NCBI GenBank assembly: GCA_040877625.1
Contig: JBBDNK010000035.1
Coordinates: 1-64,000 of the forward strand
DNA: 64,000 nucleotides
Direction of reading: 5' to 3'
Origin: Methylonatrum sp040877625
GTDB taxonomy: Bacteria; Pseudomonadota; Gammaproteobacteria; Nitrococcales; Aquisalimonadaceae
Below are positions 34,989-43,523 of the stretch, in pieces. The notes under the pieces were generated by a model. The model did not search any database and was not told the DNA's origin. It saw only the letters and a program-made list of their open reading frames with translations. Numbering within the stretch: the stretch's first letter is position 1; every line of letters starts with the position of its first letter. The position numbers were made by a program, and so were the translations under genes.

Positions 34989-36275
34989 TTGAATCAGAAA
35001 CTGATCGGTAACTGGTATTTCGGCTGGAACATCGTCGCCGCCGCAACGGTTATTACACTGCTGACAGTCGGCATGCGCATGAGCATCGGCCCGTTTTTCC
35101 TGCCCATGGCAGAAGACCTGGGCCTGAGCCGTACGCTGCTCTCGGCGATAGTCGGTATCGGCATGCTGGTCTATGGACTCGGCATGCCGCTCGCCGGGCA
35201 TCTTGTGGGAACGCGCGGCACGCGTTTCGTGCTCACCCTGGGGATGGTTCTGGTGACCATCTCCATTATCTGGACCGTACTGGCAAGGACCCCATTTACG
35301 TTCTTTCTCGCCTTCGGCGTGCTGATGTCCCTGGGGTTTTCCTTTACCAGCCCCGTCGCGCTGACGCCGGTGCTATGCCGCTGGTTTACGCGACACCGCG
35401 GCATGGCCCTGTTCTCTCTGTCCACCGGATCGATGATCGGCATTGCCGTGATGACGCCGGCACTGACCTATGCGATTCACCTGTTCGGTTGGCAGAACAC
35501 CATGTTGCTGTTCGGCATTCTGTTTCTGGCGCTGATCATACCCGCGACGCTATTCATCATCCGCGACGATGCGCCGGCAACCACGGATCTCCTGCCTGAG
35601 CCCGCAACGGCGGATTCCGCGGCCAGGCCGGCGCAGGCTCCGGATCACTCCTCCGCCCTTACATGGGCGCAGGCCGCCCGCACCATGACGTTCTGGAAGA
35701 TCACGCTCGCCCTGTTTGCCTGTGGTTTCAGCATGAACCTGCTCGGCACACACGGCGTGCCGATGTTGACCGATCACGGCTTTGACCCGATCACCGCCTC
35801 CCTGGGCATCGGGCTGATCGGGCTGGTGGCTATCCCGAGCACGCTGATTCTCGGTCGGCTATCCGATATCATGCCGCGAAAGAACCTGCTGGCTCTTATC
35901 TATCTTATCCGCGCCCTCGGGTTCTTCGCCCTGCTCCTGGTGGCGACAGACTGGGAGCTGTATATCGTTGCCGCGATTGGCGGCATGGTATGGGCAGGCA
36001 GCATCGCGCTGGCATCGGCAATACTCGCCGACGTCTACGGCGTCAGGGTGGTCGGCGTGCTGTACGGCCTGACGTACCTTGGACATCAAGTGGGCGCCAT
36101 GATCAGCTCTTCGCTGGGCGGCTGGGGGTATGAAGCCTTCGGAACCCACTGGGTGGCATTCGGCGCTTCCGGCGTTGTACTGCTGATCGCCAGCTGGATT
36201 TCCTTCACACTGCCCATGAAAGGCGTCCCTCAGGCCGCTGTGCCGGATGCGTCAGGCACCCGGGCCAGCGCATGA
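34989..36275 (+). CDS. Major facilitator superfamily (MFS) transporter
   Basis: 428 residues starting at a TTG codon with AGTCAGGGCA upstream. About twelve TM helices. The N-terminal half has GMPLAGHLVGTRGTRFVL (loop 2-3) and WFTRHRGMALFSLSTGSMIG. The second half has LILGRLSDIMPRKNLLALIYLIRALGFF, the duplicated loop. It resembles oxalate/formate antiporter-like or monocarboxylate MFS proteins. Together with the preceding atypical SDR gene it may transport the compound handled by that protein. Inference only. Confidence 0.87.
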   Translation: MNQKLIGNWYFGWNIVAAATVITLLTVGMRMSIGPFFLPMAEDLGLSRTLLSAIVGIGMLVYGLGMPLAGHLVGTRGTRFVLTLGMVLVTISIIWTVLARTPFTFFLAFGVLMSLGFSFTSPVALTPVLCRWFTRHRGMALFSLSTGSMIGIAVMTPALTYAIHLFGWQNTMLLFGILFLALIIPATLFIIRDDAPATTDLLPEPATADSAARPAQAPDHSSALTWAQAARTMTFWKITLALFACGFSMNLLGTHGVPMLTDHGFDPITASLGIGLIGLVAIPSTLILGRLSDIMPRKNLLALIYLIRALGFFALLLVATDWELYIVAAIGGMVWAGSIALASAILADVYGVRVVGVLYGLTYLGHQVGAMISSSLGGWGYEAFGTHWVAFGASGVVLLIASWISFTLPMKGVPQAAVPDASGTRASA

Positions 36276-36447
36276 CAATGAAAGTGCGCTGGAATCGCTC
36301 ATTCCACAGGGTCCGCCTTTTGCACTTCGTTATTCCTGAAAAATCTAACTCTGCGTTTGTCATAACAAACCGACCGGCAGAGAATTTAATCGGGGCAAGC
36401 TAAAGCGGAGGAGGACCGTCCCGCAGGCCAGACGCGGGCCGGGCAAA

Positions 36448-37344
36448 GTGAGTTATACACAGTCGATTGCGGTCGCACCTTCGTGGCGTGACTTCATGGA
36501 CCTCTGCAAACCACGCGTCGTGCTGCTCATGCTGCTGACCGCGGCCGTCGGCATGTTGCTCGCCGTTGAAGGCTTACCCCCTCTGGATATTTTCGTCTTC
36601 GCGATGCTCGGCATCGCCCTGGTTGCCGGTTCAGCCGCGGTCGTGAATCACGTCGCCGATGCGCACGTAGACCGGCGCATGACGCGAACCCGGACACGGC
36701 CGATTGCGCAGGGGCGGGTGCCGTCATGGCAGGCGCTGGCATTCTCCGCCCTGCTGGGCGTAACCGGCATGGCGGTACTGGCATTCCTGGTCAACCCGCT
36801 GACGGCATCGCTCAACCTGGTGTCCTGGGTTGGTTACGGTCTGATCTATACCCTGTATCTGAAACACCAGACCTCGCAGAACATCGTCCTTGGCGGACTG
36901 TTCGGCGCGGCACCTCCGCTATTCGGCTGGACCGCCATCACCGGCGCCATCAGTCTGGAACCGCTGCTGCTGGTGTTCATCATCTTTATCTGGACACCCC
37001 CGCACTTCTGGGCACTGGCACTGCACCGCATGGACGACTACGCCAAGGCCGGAGTACCCATGCTGCCGATCACCCATGGGCCGGCGTACACACGGTGGAA
37101 CATACTGGCCTATACCGTGGTGCTCTCCCTGGTCAGTGTGTTGCCGTATGTCACCGGCATGAGCGGATTGCCGTACCTGTTCGCGGTGCTCGCCCTTGAT
37201 GCCGGCTTTCTGTATTGGGCCATTGCCCTGGTGCGTGACCGGGAGGACGCGCCGATCAGAACATTCCGATACTCCATTCTCTATCTTGGTCTGCTTTTTC
37301 TGGCGCTACTCGCCGACCATTTCACGTCAACAGGGATAGCTTGA
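36448..37344 (+). CDS. cyoE: Protoheme IX farnesyltransferase (haem O synthase)
   Basis: 298 residues starting at GTG, with about nine TM helices. UbiA superfamily motifs: NHVADAHVDRRMTRTRTRPIAQGRV (the first Asp-rich site) and HRMDDYAKAGVPMLP (the second). It farnesylates haem b to haem O, the precursor of haem A needed by the neighbouring oxidase, in the inner membrane. It is transcribed toward the oxidase operon, which lies on the other strand, so it is a separate unit with its own 172-base upstream gap. ctaB is an equivalent name. Ribosome site near GGGCAAA is modest. Confidence 0.93.
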   Translation: MSYTQSIAVAPSWRDFMDLCKPRVVLLMLLTAAVGMLLAVEGLPPLDIFVFAMLGIALVAGSAAVVNHVADAHVDRRMTRTRTRPIAQGRVPSWQALAFSALLGVTGMAVLAFLVNPLTASLNLVSWVGYGLIYTLYLKHQTSQNIVLGGLFGAAPPLFGWTAITGAISLEPLLLVFIIFIWTPPHFWALALHRMDDYAKAGVPMLPITHGPAYTRWNILAYTVVLSLVSVLPYVTGMSGLPYLFAVLALDAGFLYWAIALVRDREDAPIRTFRYSILYLGLLFLALLADHFTSTGIA

Positions 37345-37402
37345 TGAGCAGGAACCTCGCCATACGCTGCGCGAGGAATAACTACAACGAGGAGAATCTG
37401 TC

Positions 37403-37972
37403 ATGCAGCTGAAACGTCACTTTTTCATCAGCGACGACCTCGACGACCTTGAACGCCTCGAAGAGGAGCTTGAACAGGCCAATATCGTCACCCCGCAAAT
37501 TCACGTACTGACCCTCGACGATACCGGTGCGGCAAACCATCACCATCTGCACGCGGTGACGGCGCTCATGAAGAAGGACATCGTCCACTCCACGCTACTC
37601 GGGGCCTCCATGGGCCTGTGCGCATCGATCTTCATTCTCGTCGTGTCCTACCTGGCAGGCTGGACGGAAACGCCGGCTGGATGGGTACCCTTCATATTCC
37701 TTGCAATTGTGGCACTCGGCTTTCTCACCTGGGAAGGCGGTCTGCGCGGCATTGAAACGCCGAATGCCCAGTTCGCGCGCTTCGAAGAGGCCTTGAAAGC
37801 CGGCAAGCACGTGTTCTTCGTTGATCTGCAACCCGCCCAGGAGGCCGTGCTGAAAAAAGCCGTCAAGAACCACGGCTCGGTCAAGCCGGCAGGCACCGGC
37901 CCCGGCGCGCCTCACTGGCTTGTCTTCTCACAGCATCACCTGCGGCGGTTCTTTACCCAGACGTTTCCATGA
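37403..37972 (+). CDS. Two-TM membrane protein near the oxidase operon
   Basis: 189 residues. The N-terminal 60 residues are acidic and soluble with an HHHLHAV cluster. Two TM helices lie at about 66-86 and 93-112 (STLLGASMGLCASIFILVVSYLAGW and WVPFIFLAIVALGFLTW). The C-terminal part has a phospho-transfer-like or DUF-type motif FARFEEALKAGKHVFFVDLQPAQEAVLKKAV. The function is not recognised. GAGGAGAATCTGTC gives a strong start. It follows haem O synthase by 58 bases and converges on the last oxidase gene, so a link to oxidase or metal handling is possible but unproven. Confidence 0.7.
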   Translation: MQLKRHFFISDDLDDLERLEEELEQANIVTPQIHVLTLDDTGAANHHHLHAVTALMKKDIVHSTLLGASMGLCASIFILVVSYLAGWTETPAGWVPFIFLAIVALGFLTWEGGLRGIETPNAQFARFEEALKAGKHVFFVDLQPAQEAVLKKAVKNHGSVKPAGTGPGAPHWLVFSQHHLRRFFTQTFP

Positions 37973-38027
37973 TATAGAGGGATATGGTGGATCGGAATGG
38001 CATTCACCGGCCACGCTTAGCACGGAA

Positions 38028-38053
38028 CGCGCCGGCCAGGGATGGCTGGCGCG
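38028..38053. terminator. Hairpin between convergent genes
   Basis: CGCGCCGGCC-AGGGAT-GGCTGGCGCG forms a 10-bp stem with one G/T-type mismatch, between the plus-strand membrane-protein gene and the 3' end of the oxidase operon. It may terminate both transcripts. No run of T follows. Confidence 0.45.
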
Positions 38054-38071
38054 TCAGCTACACCATGACCC

Positions 38072-38389
38072 TCATTTGAAGAAATATTCCAGACGTGTCC
38101 AGAAGGTGTAATTGGATTCCAGCGTCATCAACAGCATAAAAAACATGAGCACGCCCGGAGGGATCAGGATGGCACAAACGATCGCCAGTCGTTCCCACAT
38201 CATGTGCATGAACACGGCGGTAATCAGGCCGGCCTTGAGCAGCATGAACACGGTGATCAGGAACCATTTCAGCATCCCTTCCAGGCCCGCGTAGTCCACC
38301 ATATAGGAAAACACGCTGAGGACGAACAGTAGGAACCAGATCCACAGATACATACCAATCGGGTGTTGCTGGGCTTCTTCGTGAGCCAT
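38072..38389 (-). CDS. Cytochrome c oxidase subunit IV (COX4_pro-like)
   Basis: 105 residues with three TM helices: IGMYLWIWFLLFVLSVFSYMVDYAG, WFLITVFMLLKAGLITAVFMHMMWER and IVCAILIPPGVLMFFMLLMTLESNYTF. The K-A-x-L-I-x-x-F-M-H-M motif is typical of the small subunit IV of bacterial caa3/bo3 oxidases. AGGAGGAGGGGTC before the ATG fixes the start. It is the last gene of the oxidase operon, and its start is 12 bases from the stop of the second subunit III gene. Inner membrane. Confidence 0.88.
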   Translation of the reverse strand: MAHEEAQQHPIGMYLWIWFLLFVLSVFSYMVDYAGLEGMLKWFLITVFMLLKAGLITAVFMHMMWERLAIVCAILIPPGVLMFFMLLMTLESNYTFWTRLEYFFK

Positions 38390-38400
38390 GACCCCTCCTC

Positions 38401-39111
38401 CTACCACAGATAGAAGAACGCAAAGATAAACACCCAGACCAGGTCCACGAAATGCCAGTACAGACCCATGGTCTCGATCATTTCATAGCGGCCCTTGCGC
38501 CCCGTGAGGAACCCCGGTCGCCCATCGTCCAGCGCCCCGCGTAATACCTTGACCGCCATGATAATCAGGAAAATAACCCCGATGCTCACGTGGGTGCCGT
38601 GAAAACCGGTAATCAGGAAAAAGGATGCGCCGAACTGCGATGCCCCCCAGGGGTTGCCCCAAGGCCGCACACCGTCTTCGATCAGCTTGCCCCATTCGAA
38701 CACCTGCATGCCCACGAAGGATGCGCCGAGCACCGCGGTCAGAATCAGCAATGCGGCGGTAACCTTCCGGTTTTTCTCGTAACCGTATTTCACGGCCAGC
38801 GCCATGGTGCCGCTGCTACTGATCAGAATGAAGGTCATGATCGCAATCAGCAGTAGCGGTATGTGATGCCCACCCACCGTCAGCGCAAACACCTCGCTGG
38901 CGTTCGGCCAGGGCTCAACGGTGGAAATGCGCACGGTCATGTAACCGATCAGGAAACACGCAAAGATGAACGTGTCACTGAGCAGGAAGATCCACATCAT
39001 GGCCTTGCCCCAGGGGACGTTCTTGAACGCCCGCTGGTCCGACGACCAGTCGGAGACCAGACCTTCAATTCCCGGAGACAGTGCCGGGCCGGAGTGTTGG
39101 GGTTCCGCCAC
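38401..39111 (-). CDS. Cytochrome c oxidase subunit III (copy 2)
   Basis: 236 residues starting with GTG, AGGAGG nine bases upstream. Five to seven TM helices with the subunit III signature: PWGKAMMWIFLLSDTFIFACFLIGYMTVRIS, then FFLITGFHGTHVSIGVIFLIIMAVKVLRGAL and a terminal MIETMGLYWHFVDLVWVFIFAFFYLW. This stabilises subunit I. A second subunit III-like protein is encoded immediately upstream. Whether the two are both assembled into one complex or are alternatives cannot be told from sequence. Confidence 0.92.
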   Translation of the reverse strand: MAEPQHSGPALSPGIEGLVSDWSSDQRAFKNVPWGKAMMWIFLLSDTFIFACFLIGYMTVRISTVEPWPNASEVFALTVGGHHIPLLLIAIMTFILISSSGTMALAVKYGYEKNRKVTAALLILTAVLGASFVGMQVFEWGKLIEDGVRPWGNPWGASQFGASFFLITGFHGTHVSIGVIFLIIMAVKVLRGALDDGRPGFLTGRKGRYEMIETMGLYWHFVDLVWVFIFAFFYLW

Positions 39112-39146
39112 AGCTTCGTCCTCCTGTCAGAGCCTGCCGGCAGGCT

Positions 39147-39815
39147 CTATGTGGATAACACCAGGCCGAACAGAATGACCCAGATCAACAGCAGGTAATG
39201 CCAGTAAACGGCGCACAGCTCGACACTTGCGCGCACCTCGGACGGCTCCGCCCCGCGCGACACCCTGAGCATGGTCATCGCCCAGGCGCCCAGACCGCCC
39301 AGCAGGTGCACTGCGTGAAGCGCCGTCATCATGTAGAAGAATGCATTGGCCGGATTCGCCGTCAGGTAATAGCCGGCGGCACCCAATTGCTGCCACACCA
39401 GGTACTGGCCGACAATGAAGGCGATCGTGCATCCGCCTCCGACCGCCATGCCCAGCATGAGTGACTGTCTGTTGCCACGCCTTGCCGCACCCCATGCCCA
39501 CTGCAACGCGATGCTGCCGAGCACCAGGATGCCGGTATTTACCCAGAGCAGGGCCGGTTCCGACAGCGATCGCCAGTCGGTACCCATTTGCATACGCATG
39601 TTGTAGGCGCTGATGGTCAGTGCGAACAGCGAGGTCACCACGGCCAGGAACACCGCCAGTCCCACGCGCGGCGCAGTAAACACCGCCGGAAGATGACGCG
39701 GGTGCGCCGACGACTCCGACTGCGCGACCCAGGGACTGACATTGAACGACTGCAGCAGCAACCAACCCAGGAAAACCGCCATCAGGACGGACAGGAACAG
39801 GAGCGTGACAATCAT
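39147..39815 (-). CDS. Cytochrome c oxidase subunit III-like protein (copy 1)
   Basis: 222 residues, six to seven TM helices. The C-terminal part carries MMTALHAVHLLGGLGAWAMTMLRVSRG, then VELCAVYWHYLLLIWVILFGLVLST, both typical of subunit III. The N-terminal part is more divergent than in the second copy. It starts with ATGA overlapping the last codon of subunit I (four bases), implying translational coupling. The tandem arrangement of two subunit III genes after subunit I is seen in caa3-type oxidases. Confidence 0.87.
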   Translation of the reverse strand: MIVTLLFLSVLMAVFLGWLLLQSFNVSPWVAQSESSAHPRHLPAVFTAPRVGLAVFLAVVTSLFALTISAYNMRMQMGTDWRSLSEPALLWVNTGILVLGSIALQWAWGAARRGNRQSLMLGMAVGGGCTIAFIVGQYLVWQQLGAAGYYLTANPANAFFYMMTALHAVHLLGGLGAWAMTMLRVSRGAEPSEVRASVELCAVYWHYLLLIWVILFGLVLST

Positions 39816-41602
39816 GCGCGCGCCTCGCCTTCATTCGTGTCCATGGGTTCCACGTCTTCCGGCGGCACATTCTGGGGAATGAAATCGTCCTTTGCGCCAG
39901 GCACTCCGTAGTCGTAGGGCCAGCGATACACGACCGGCAGTTCCGGCCCGAAGTTGCCGTGCCGCGGCGGTGTATGCGGAGTTTGCCACTCGAGGGTCGT
40001 CGCGCCCCAGGGATTCGGCCCCGATTCCTTGCCGCGGAAATAGCTACGAATCAGGTTGTAGATGAAGAGGAACTGAACCAACCCGACGATGATCGCGGCG
40101 ATGGTGATTCCCGCGTTCACGGTCTGCACCGAATCGGAAATAAAGGCGGTATCTCCATACGCGTAGTAACGGCGGGGCACACCGGCAAAGCCCAGATAGT
40201 GCATGGGCAGATAAATGGCGTAAGTACCCAGGAACGTCACCCAGAAATGGATCTTGCCCATCGTATCGTCGAGCATCCGACCGGTGATTTTCGGATACCA
40301 GTGATAGATGGCACCGAAAATCACCAGAATCGGCGCAACGGCCATGACCATGTGGAAATGACCAACAACGAAATAGGTATCCGACAGCGGTACGTCGACG
40401 GTGACATTACCGAGGAACAGCCCGGTCAGGCCGCCGTGCACGAACGCAAACATGAAGCCAATGGCAAACAGCATCGGCACATTCAGGCGGATATTGCCCT
40501 GCCAGAGCGTCAGCGCCCAGTTATAGACCTTGATTGCAGTGGGAACCGCGATGATCAGGGTGGTGGTGGCGAACAGGAAGCCGAAATACGGGTTCATGCC
40601 GCTGACGTACATGTGGTGGGCCCACACCACGAAGCTCAGACCACCGATGGCGATGATGGCCCACACCATCATGCGGTAGCCAAAAATGTTCTTGCGCGCG
40701 TGCGTTGCAATCAGATCAGACACAATGCCGAACGCCGGCAACGCCACGATGTACACCTCGGGGTGACCGAAGAACCAGAACAGGTGCTGGAACAACAGCG
40801 GGCTGCCGCCTTCATGGCTGGACTGCTCGCCCATGGTCAGCATCTCGGGCATGAAGAAGCTGGTACCAAGCAAGCGGTCGAACAACATCATCAATGCCGC
40901 AACCAGCAGCGCCGGGAATGCCAGCAACGCCAGCACGGTGGCCATGAATATGCCCCAGATCGTCAGCGGCAGTCGCATCATGGTCATGCCGCGGGTCCGT
41001 GCCTGCAGCACGGTAACCACGTAGTTCAACCCGCCCATGGTAAAGCCGATGATGAAGAACCCGAGCGAGACCAGCATCAGCACGATACCGCCGTCCACAC
41101 CAGGGGTTCCCGGACTAATGGCCTGGGGAGGATAGAGCGTCCAGCCGGCGCCGGTCGGACCGCCGGGGACAAAGAAACTCGCTACCAGGATCAGTACCGA
41201 TACCAGGTAAAACCAGTAGCTCAGCATGTTGATGTAGGGGAACGCCATGTCCCGCGCGCCGCACATGAGCGGGATCAGGTAATTGCCGAAGCTGCCAAGT
41301 AACAGCGCGGTCAGCAGGTACACCACCATGATCATGCCGTGCATGGTCACGTACTGCAGGTAATTGCTCGGGTCGATCAACGAAAACGTGTTGGGAAAAC
41401 CGAGTTGCAAGCGCATCAGCATGGACAGCGCCAGCGCGACCAGACCGATGGCGGTCGCGGTCACGCCGTACTGGATCGCGATGACCTTCGCATCCTGGCT
41501 CCAGATATACTTGCCGATAAACGTCTTCGGATGGACAAGCTCCATCTCCTCGACTTCGGCCGGCGGCGCGTAAGACACCGCATCATGCCCGCGTTCAACC
41601 AT
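39812..41602 (-). CDS. ctaD: Cytochrome c oxidase subunit I
   Basis: 596 residues with twelve or more TM helices. Haem a ligand His near the N-terminus (QYVTMHGMIMVVYL), CuB and Tyr in WFFGHPEVYIVALPAFG, His-His in VWAHHMYVSGMNPYFG, the haem ligands in DTYFVVGHFHMVMAVA. Full length for the family; the HPEVY motif is intact so the proton-pumping terminal oxidase is expected to be active. The C-terminal tail of about 60 residues is acidic and probably cytoplasmic. The gene lies three bases after subunit II, in an operon C-D-E-E-F. Reduces O2 to water in the inner membrane. Confidence 0.95.
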   Translation of the reverse strand: MVERGHDAVSYAPPAEVEEMELVHPKTFIGKYIWSQDAKVIAIQYGVTATAIGLVALALSMLMRLQLGFPNTFSLIDPSNYLQYVTMHGMIMVVYLLTALLLGSFGNYLIPLMCGARDMAFPYINMLSYWFYLVSVLILVASFFVPGGPTGAGWTLYPPQAISPGTPGVDGGIVLMLVSLGFFIIGFTMGGLNYVVTVLQARTRGMTMMRLPLTIWGIFMATVLALLAFPALLVAALMMLFDRLLGTSFFMPEMLTMGEQSSHEGGSPLLFQHLFWFFGHPEVYIVALPAFGIVSDLIATHARKNIFGYRMMVWAIIAIGGLSFVVWAHHMYVSGMNPYFGFLFATTTLIIAVPTAIKVYNWALTLWQGNIRLNVPMLFAIGFMFAFVHGGLTGLFLGNVTVDVPLSDTYFVVGHFHMVMAVAPILVIFGAIYHWYPKITGRMLDDTMGKIHFWVTFLGTYAIYLPMHYLGFAGVPRRYYAYGDTAFISDSVQTVNAGITIAAIIVGLVQFLFIYNLIRSYFRGKESGPNPWGATTLEWQTPHTPPRHGNFGPELPVVYRWPYDYGVPGAKDDFIPQNVPPEDVEPMDTNEGEARA

Positions 41603-41605
41603 GCG

Positions 41606-43006
41606 TCATTCCTCCCCCGCGCGCTTCGCTTCGGCCATGACCCGAGAGGGCCGAGGCAGCGTATTGATATAGGCGACCACGTCCCTGGCCTGCTCCTCTT
41701 TATTCAGCGTCAGTGCCATTTCCGCCATCTGCCATCCGTACTTGTCATCGGCATGACGGCCGCGTGCACCTTGCTGGAAGTTCTGCAACTGCCGGAGCAG
41801 GTACCAGTCGTCCATACCCGCCAGCCGCGGCGCATTGAGCGCCTGAATGCCCTGGCCCTCGGCGCCGTGGCAGGCGCCACAGGTTCGATAGATCCTCTCG
41901 CCGCGCTCGACACTGCCGGAGACGGTTGCCCTGCCGGACTCATCCGGCAGAGTCGCGATGTAGGCCGAGACGTCATCCATGGCCTCCTCGTCACCCAGCA
42001 TGTTTGCAAATGCCTGCATCACGCGGCCGTAGCTATCCTCGGGATGTGCGCCTCTTGCACCGGAGCGAAAGTACTGCAGCTGCCGTTTGACATACCAGGC
42101 ACCCAGGCCGGCGATCCGCGGCGCATTGACCTCCCGGTCGCCCTGCCCCTCGGCCCCATGGCAGGAAACGCAGGTGGCATAGAGGCCCTCTCCAACCTCG
42201 GGGTCGCCGGGGCTGCGAGCCGCCAGTTCCGCATAGGTGGATTGATTCGCGAGCCACTCATCAAACGCATCCTGCTCAACCACTTCCACCTTGCCGCGCA
42301 TGGCGAAGTGTCCAATGCCGCAGAGTTCGGCGCAGAGAATCTCGAATTCACCGGTGCGGGTGGGGGTAAGCCACAGGTAGGAAATCTGGCCCGGGATCAT
42401 GTCCATCTTGCCCCGGAACTGCGCCACCTGAAAATTGTGCAGGACATCCTTGGCGCGAAGCACAGCCTTGACCGGCAAGTCCACCGGAAGAACGACCCGT
42501 GAACTCATGATCAGAACATCGTCCTGACCATACGGATCGTCGGAATCGATGCCGAATGGATTCTCATCGCTCATCAGGCGGTTATGTGCCGCGCCGAATT
42601 GGCCGTCCTCACCGGGGAATCGAAAGCTCCAGTGCCATTGCTGCCCCAGTACCTCGACTTCATGGGCGTCTTCCGGAACCGACACGAATGCGCCCCAGAC
42701 AAACAACCCGGGCGCGAGCAGGGAGGCAATACCGACGGTCGTGATGCCTGTGAGCCAGGCTTCGAGCTTCTTGTTTTCCGGTTCGTAAACCGAGCGCTTG
42801 TTCTTGTTGTAACGGAACCGGATGATCGCGTAGGCCATGAACAGGTTGACGGCGATGAACACGAAACCCGTGACCCAGAACGTAATCGCAATGGTGTTGT
42901 CCATCGACCCCCAATTGGACGCCAGTGGGGTCAGGTTCCAGGGGCTAAGGAAATGAAACAGCACCGACCCAAGCACCAATACGATCAGTGCAATCGCGAT
43001 AGCCAT
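41606..43006 (-). CDS. ctaC: Cytochrome c oxidase subunit II fused to two cytochrome c domains
   Basis: 466 residues. TM helices lie at about 3-20, 40-62 and 88-109. The CuA site is complete: H190, C225, E227, C229, H233, M236 (CAELCGIGHFAM). Two C-terminal class I cytochrome c domains carry haem motifs CVSCH (279-283) and CGACH (376-380), both followed by GAEGQG and further Met ligands. Subunit II with a fused cytochrome c is characteristic of caa3 oxidases, here with two. GGGGGAGAACTCA precedes the ATG. The N-terminus is a TM helix, not a lipoprotein signal. Confidence 0.93.
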   Translation of the reverse strand: MAIAIALIVLVLGSVLFHFLSPWNLTPLASNWGSMDNTIAITFWVTGFVFIAVNLFMAYAIIRFRYNKNKRSVYEPENKKLEAWLTGITTVGIASLLAPGLFVWGAFVSVPEDAHEVEVLGQQWHWSFRFPGEDGQFGAAHNRLMSDENPFGIDSDDPYGQDDVLIMSSRVVLPVDLPVKAVLRAKDVLHNFQVAQFRGKMDMIPGQISYLWLTPTRTGEFEILCAELCGIGHFAMRGKVEVVEQDAFDEWLANQSTYAELAARSPGDPEVGEGLYATCVSCHGAEGQGDREVNAPRIAGLGAWYVKRQLQYFRSGARGAHPEDSYGRVMQAFANMLGDEEAMDDVSAYIATLPDESGRATVSGSVERGERIYRTCGACHGAEGQGIQALNAPRLAGMDDWYLLRQLQNFQQGARGRHADDKYGWQMAEMALTLNKEEQARDVVAYINTLPRPSRVMAEAKRAGEE

Positions 43007-43058
43007 TGAGTTCTCCCCCGCCAGTTTCGTGTTTTTGTTCTGCTTTTATTCCACCAGG

Positions 43059-43277
43059 TCAGTCCATCTGACGCTGCAAATCCTCACTGCGAAATTCATC
43101 GTTCATCGGCAACGGCCTGCAAGTCACCGCTGCGCGATTCTGGAATACTGGTTCGGAGAAGTGGCGGAATGCGCCAGGGAGGGAAACGAACACGCCGGTA
43201 TTGACGTCCACGACAGGCGTCGTGAGCGGGTTACTCGACAAGCTGCTGACTACGGCATAACCGGCCAACGCAACCAT
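43059..43277 (-). CDS. Small ORF upstream of the oxidase operon
   Basis: 72 residues, starting after a near-ideal ribosome site (GAGGAGGGTAGGC before ATG). The N-terminus MVALAGYAVVSSLSSNPLTTPVVDVNTGVFVSLPG is hydrophobic and may be a membrane anchor. The rest is unrecognised. It ends 52 bases before ctaC on the same strand. It could be a leader or a small oxidase-associated protein, or a chance ORF. The 246 bases upstream, to the aminotransferase gene, show no other feature. Confidence 0.4.
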   Translation of the reverse strand: MVALAGYAVVSSLSSNPLTTPVVDVNTGVFVSLPGAFRHFSEPVFQNRAAVTCRPLPMNDEFRSEDLQRQMD

Positions 43278-43523
43278 GCCTACCCTCCTCGCTTCTGGGC
43301 CCGGACGGGCCGAAGCATTCTTGTGATTGCTTCAAACACTAGAGGGAAAGAACCAGATAATCAACCCCCTTTAGGACCTTTACGTGCGGGGGTTTGCCCG
43401 CCCACTGCGGCACATCGGCAGTCAGGCGTATGCCGAACGGTCAATTGATCCCAGTGGGGCCGCGCCCCATCCTCGTCGAAAGGCCGCCGATACCAAGGCC
43501 TGCTCCCCGGGGGAAAAGACTGC

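Noticed and set aside
39959..41302. 447-codon plus-strand ORF antisense to cytochrome oxidase subunit I
   Set aside because: A hydrophilic, His/Gln-rich mirror of a membrane protein gene; no family resemblance or ribosome site.
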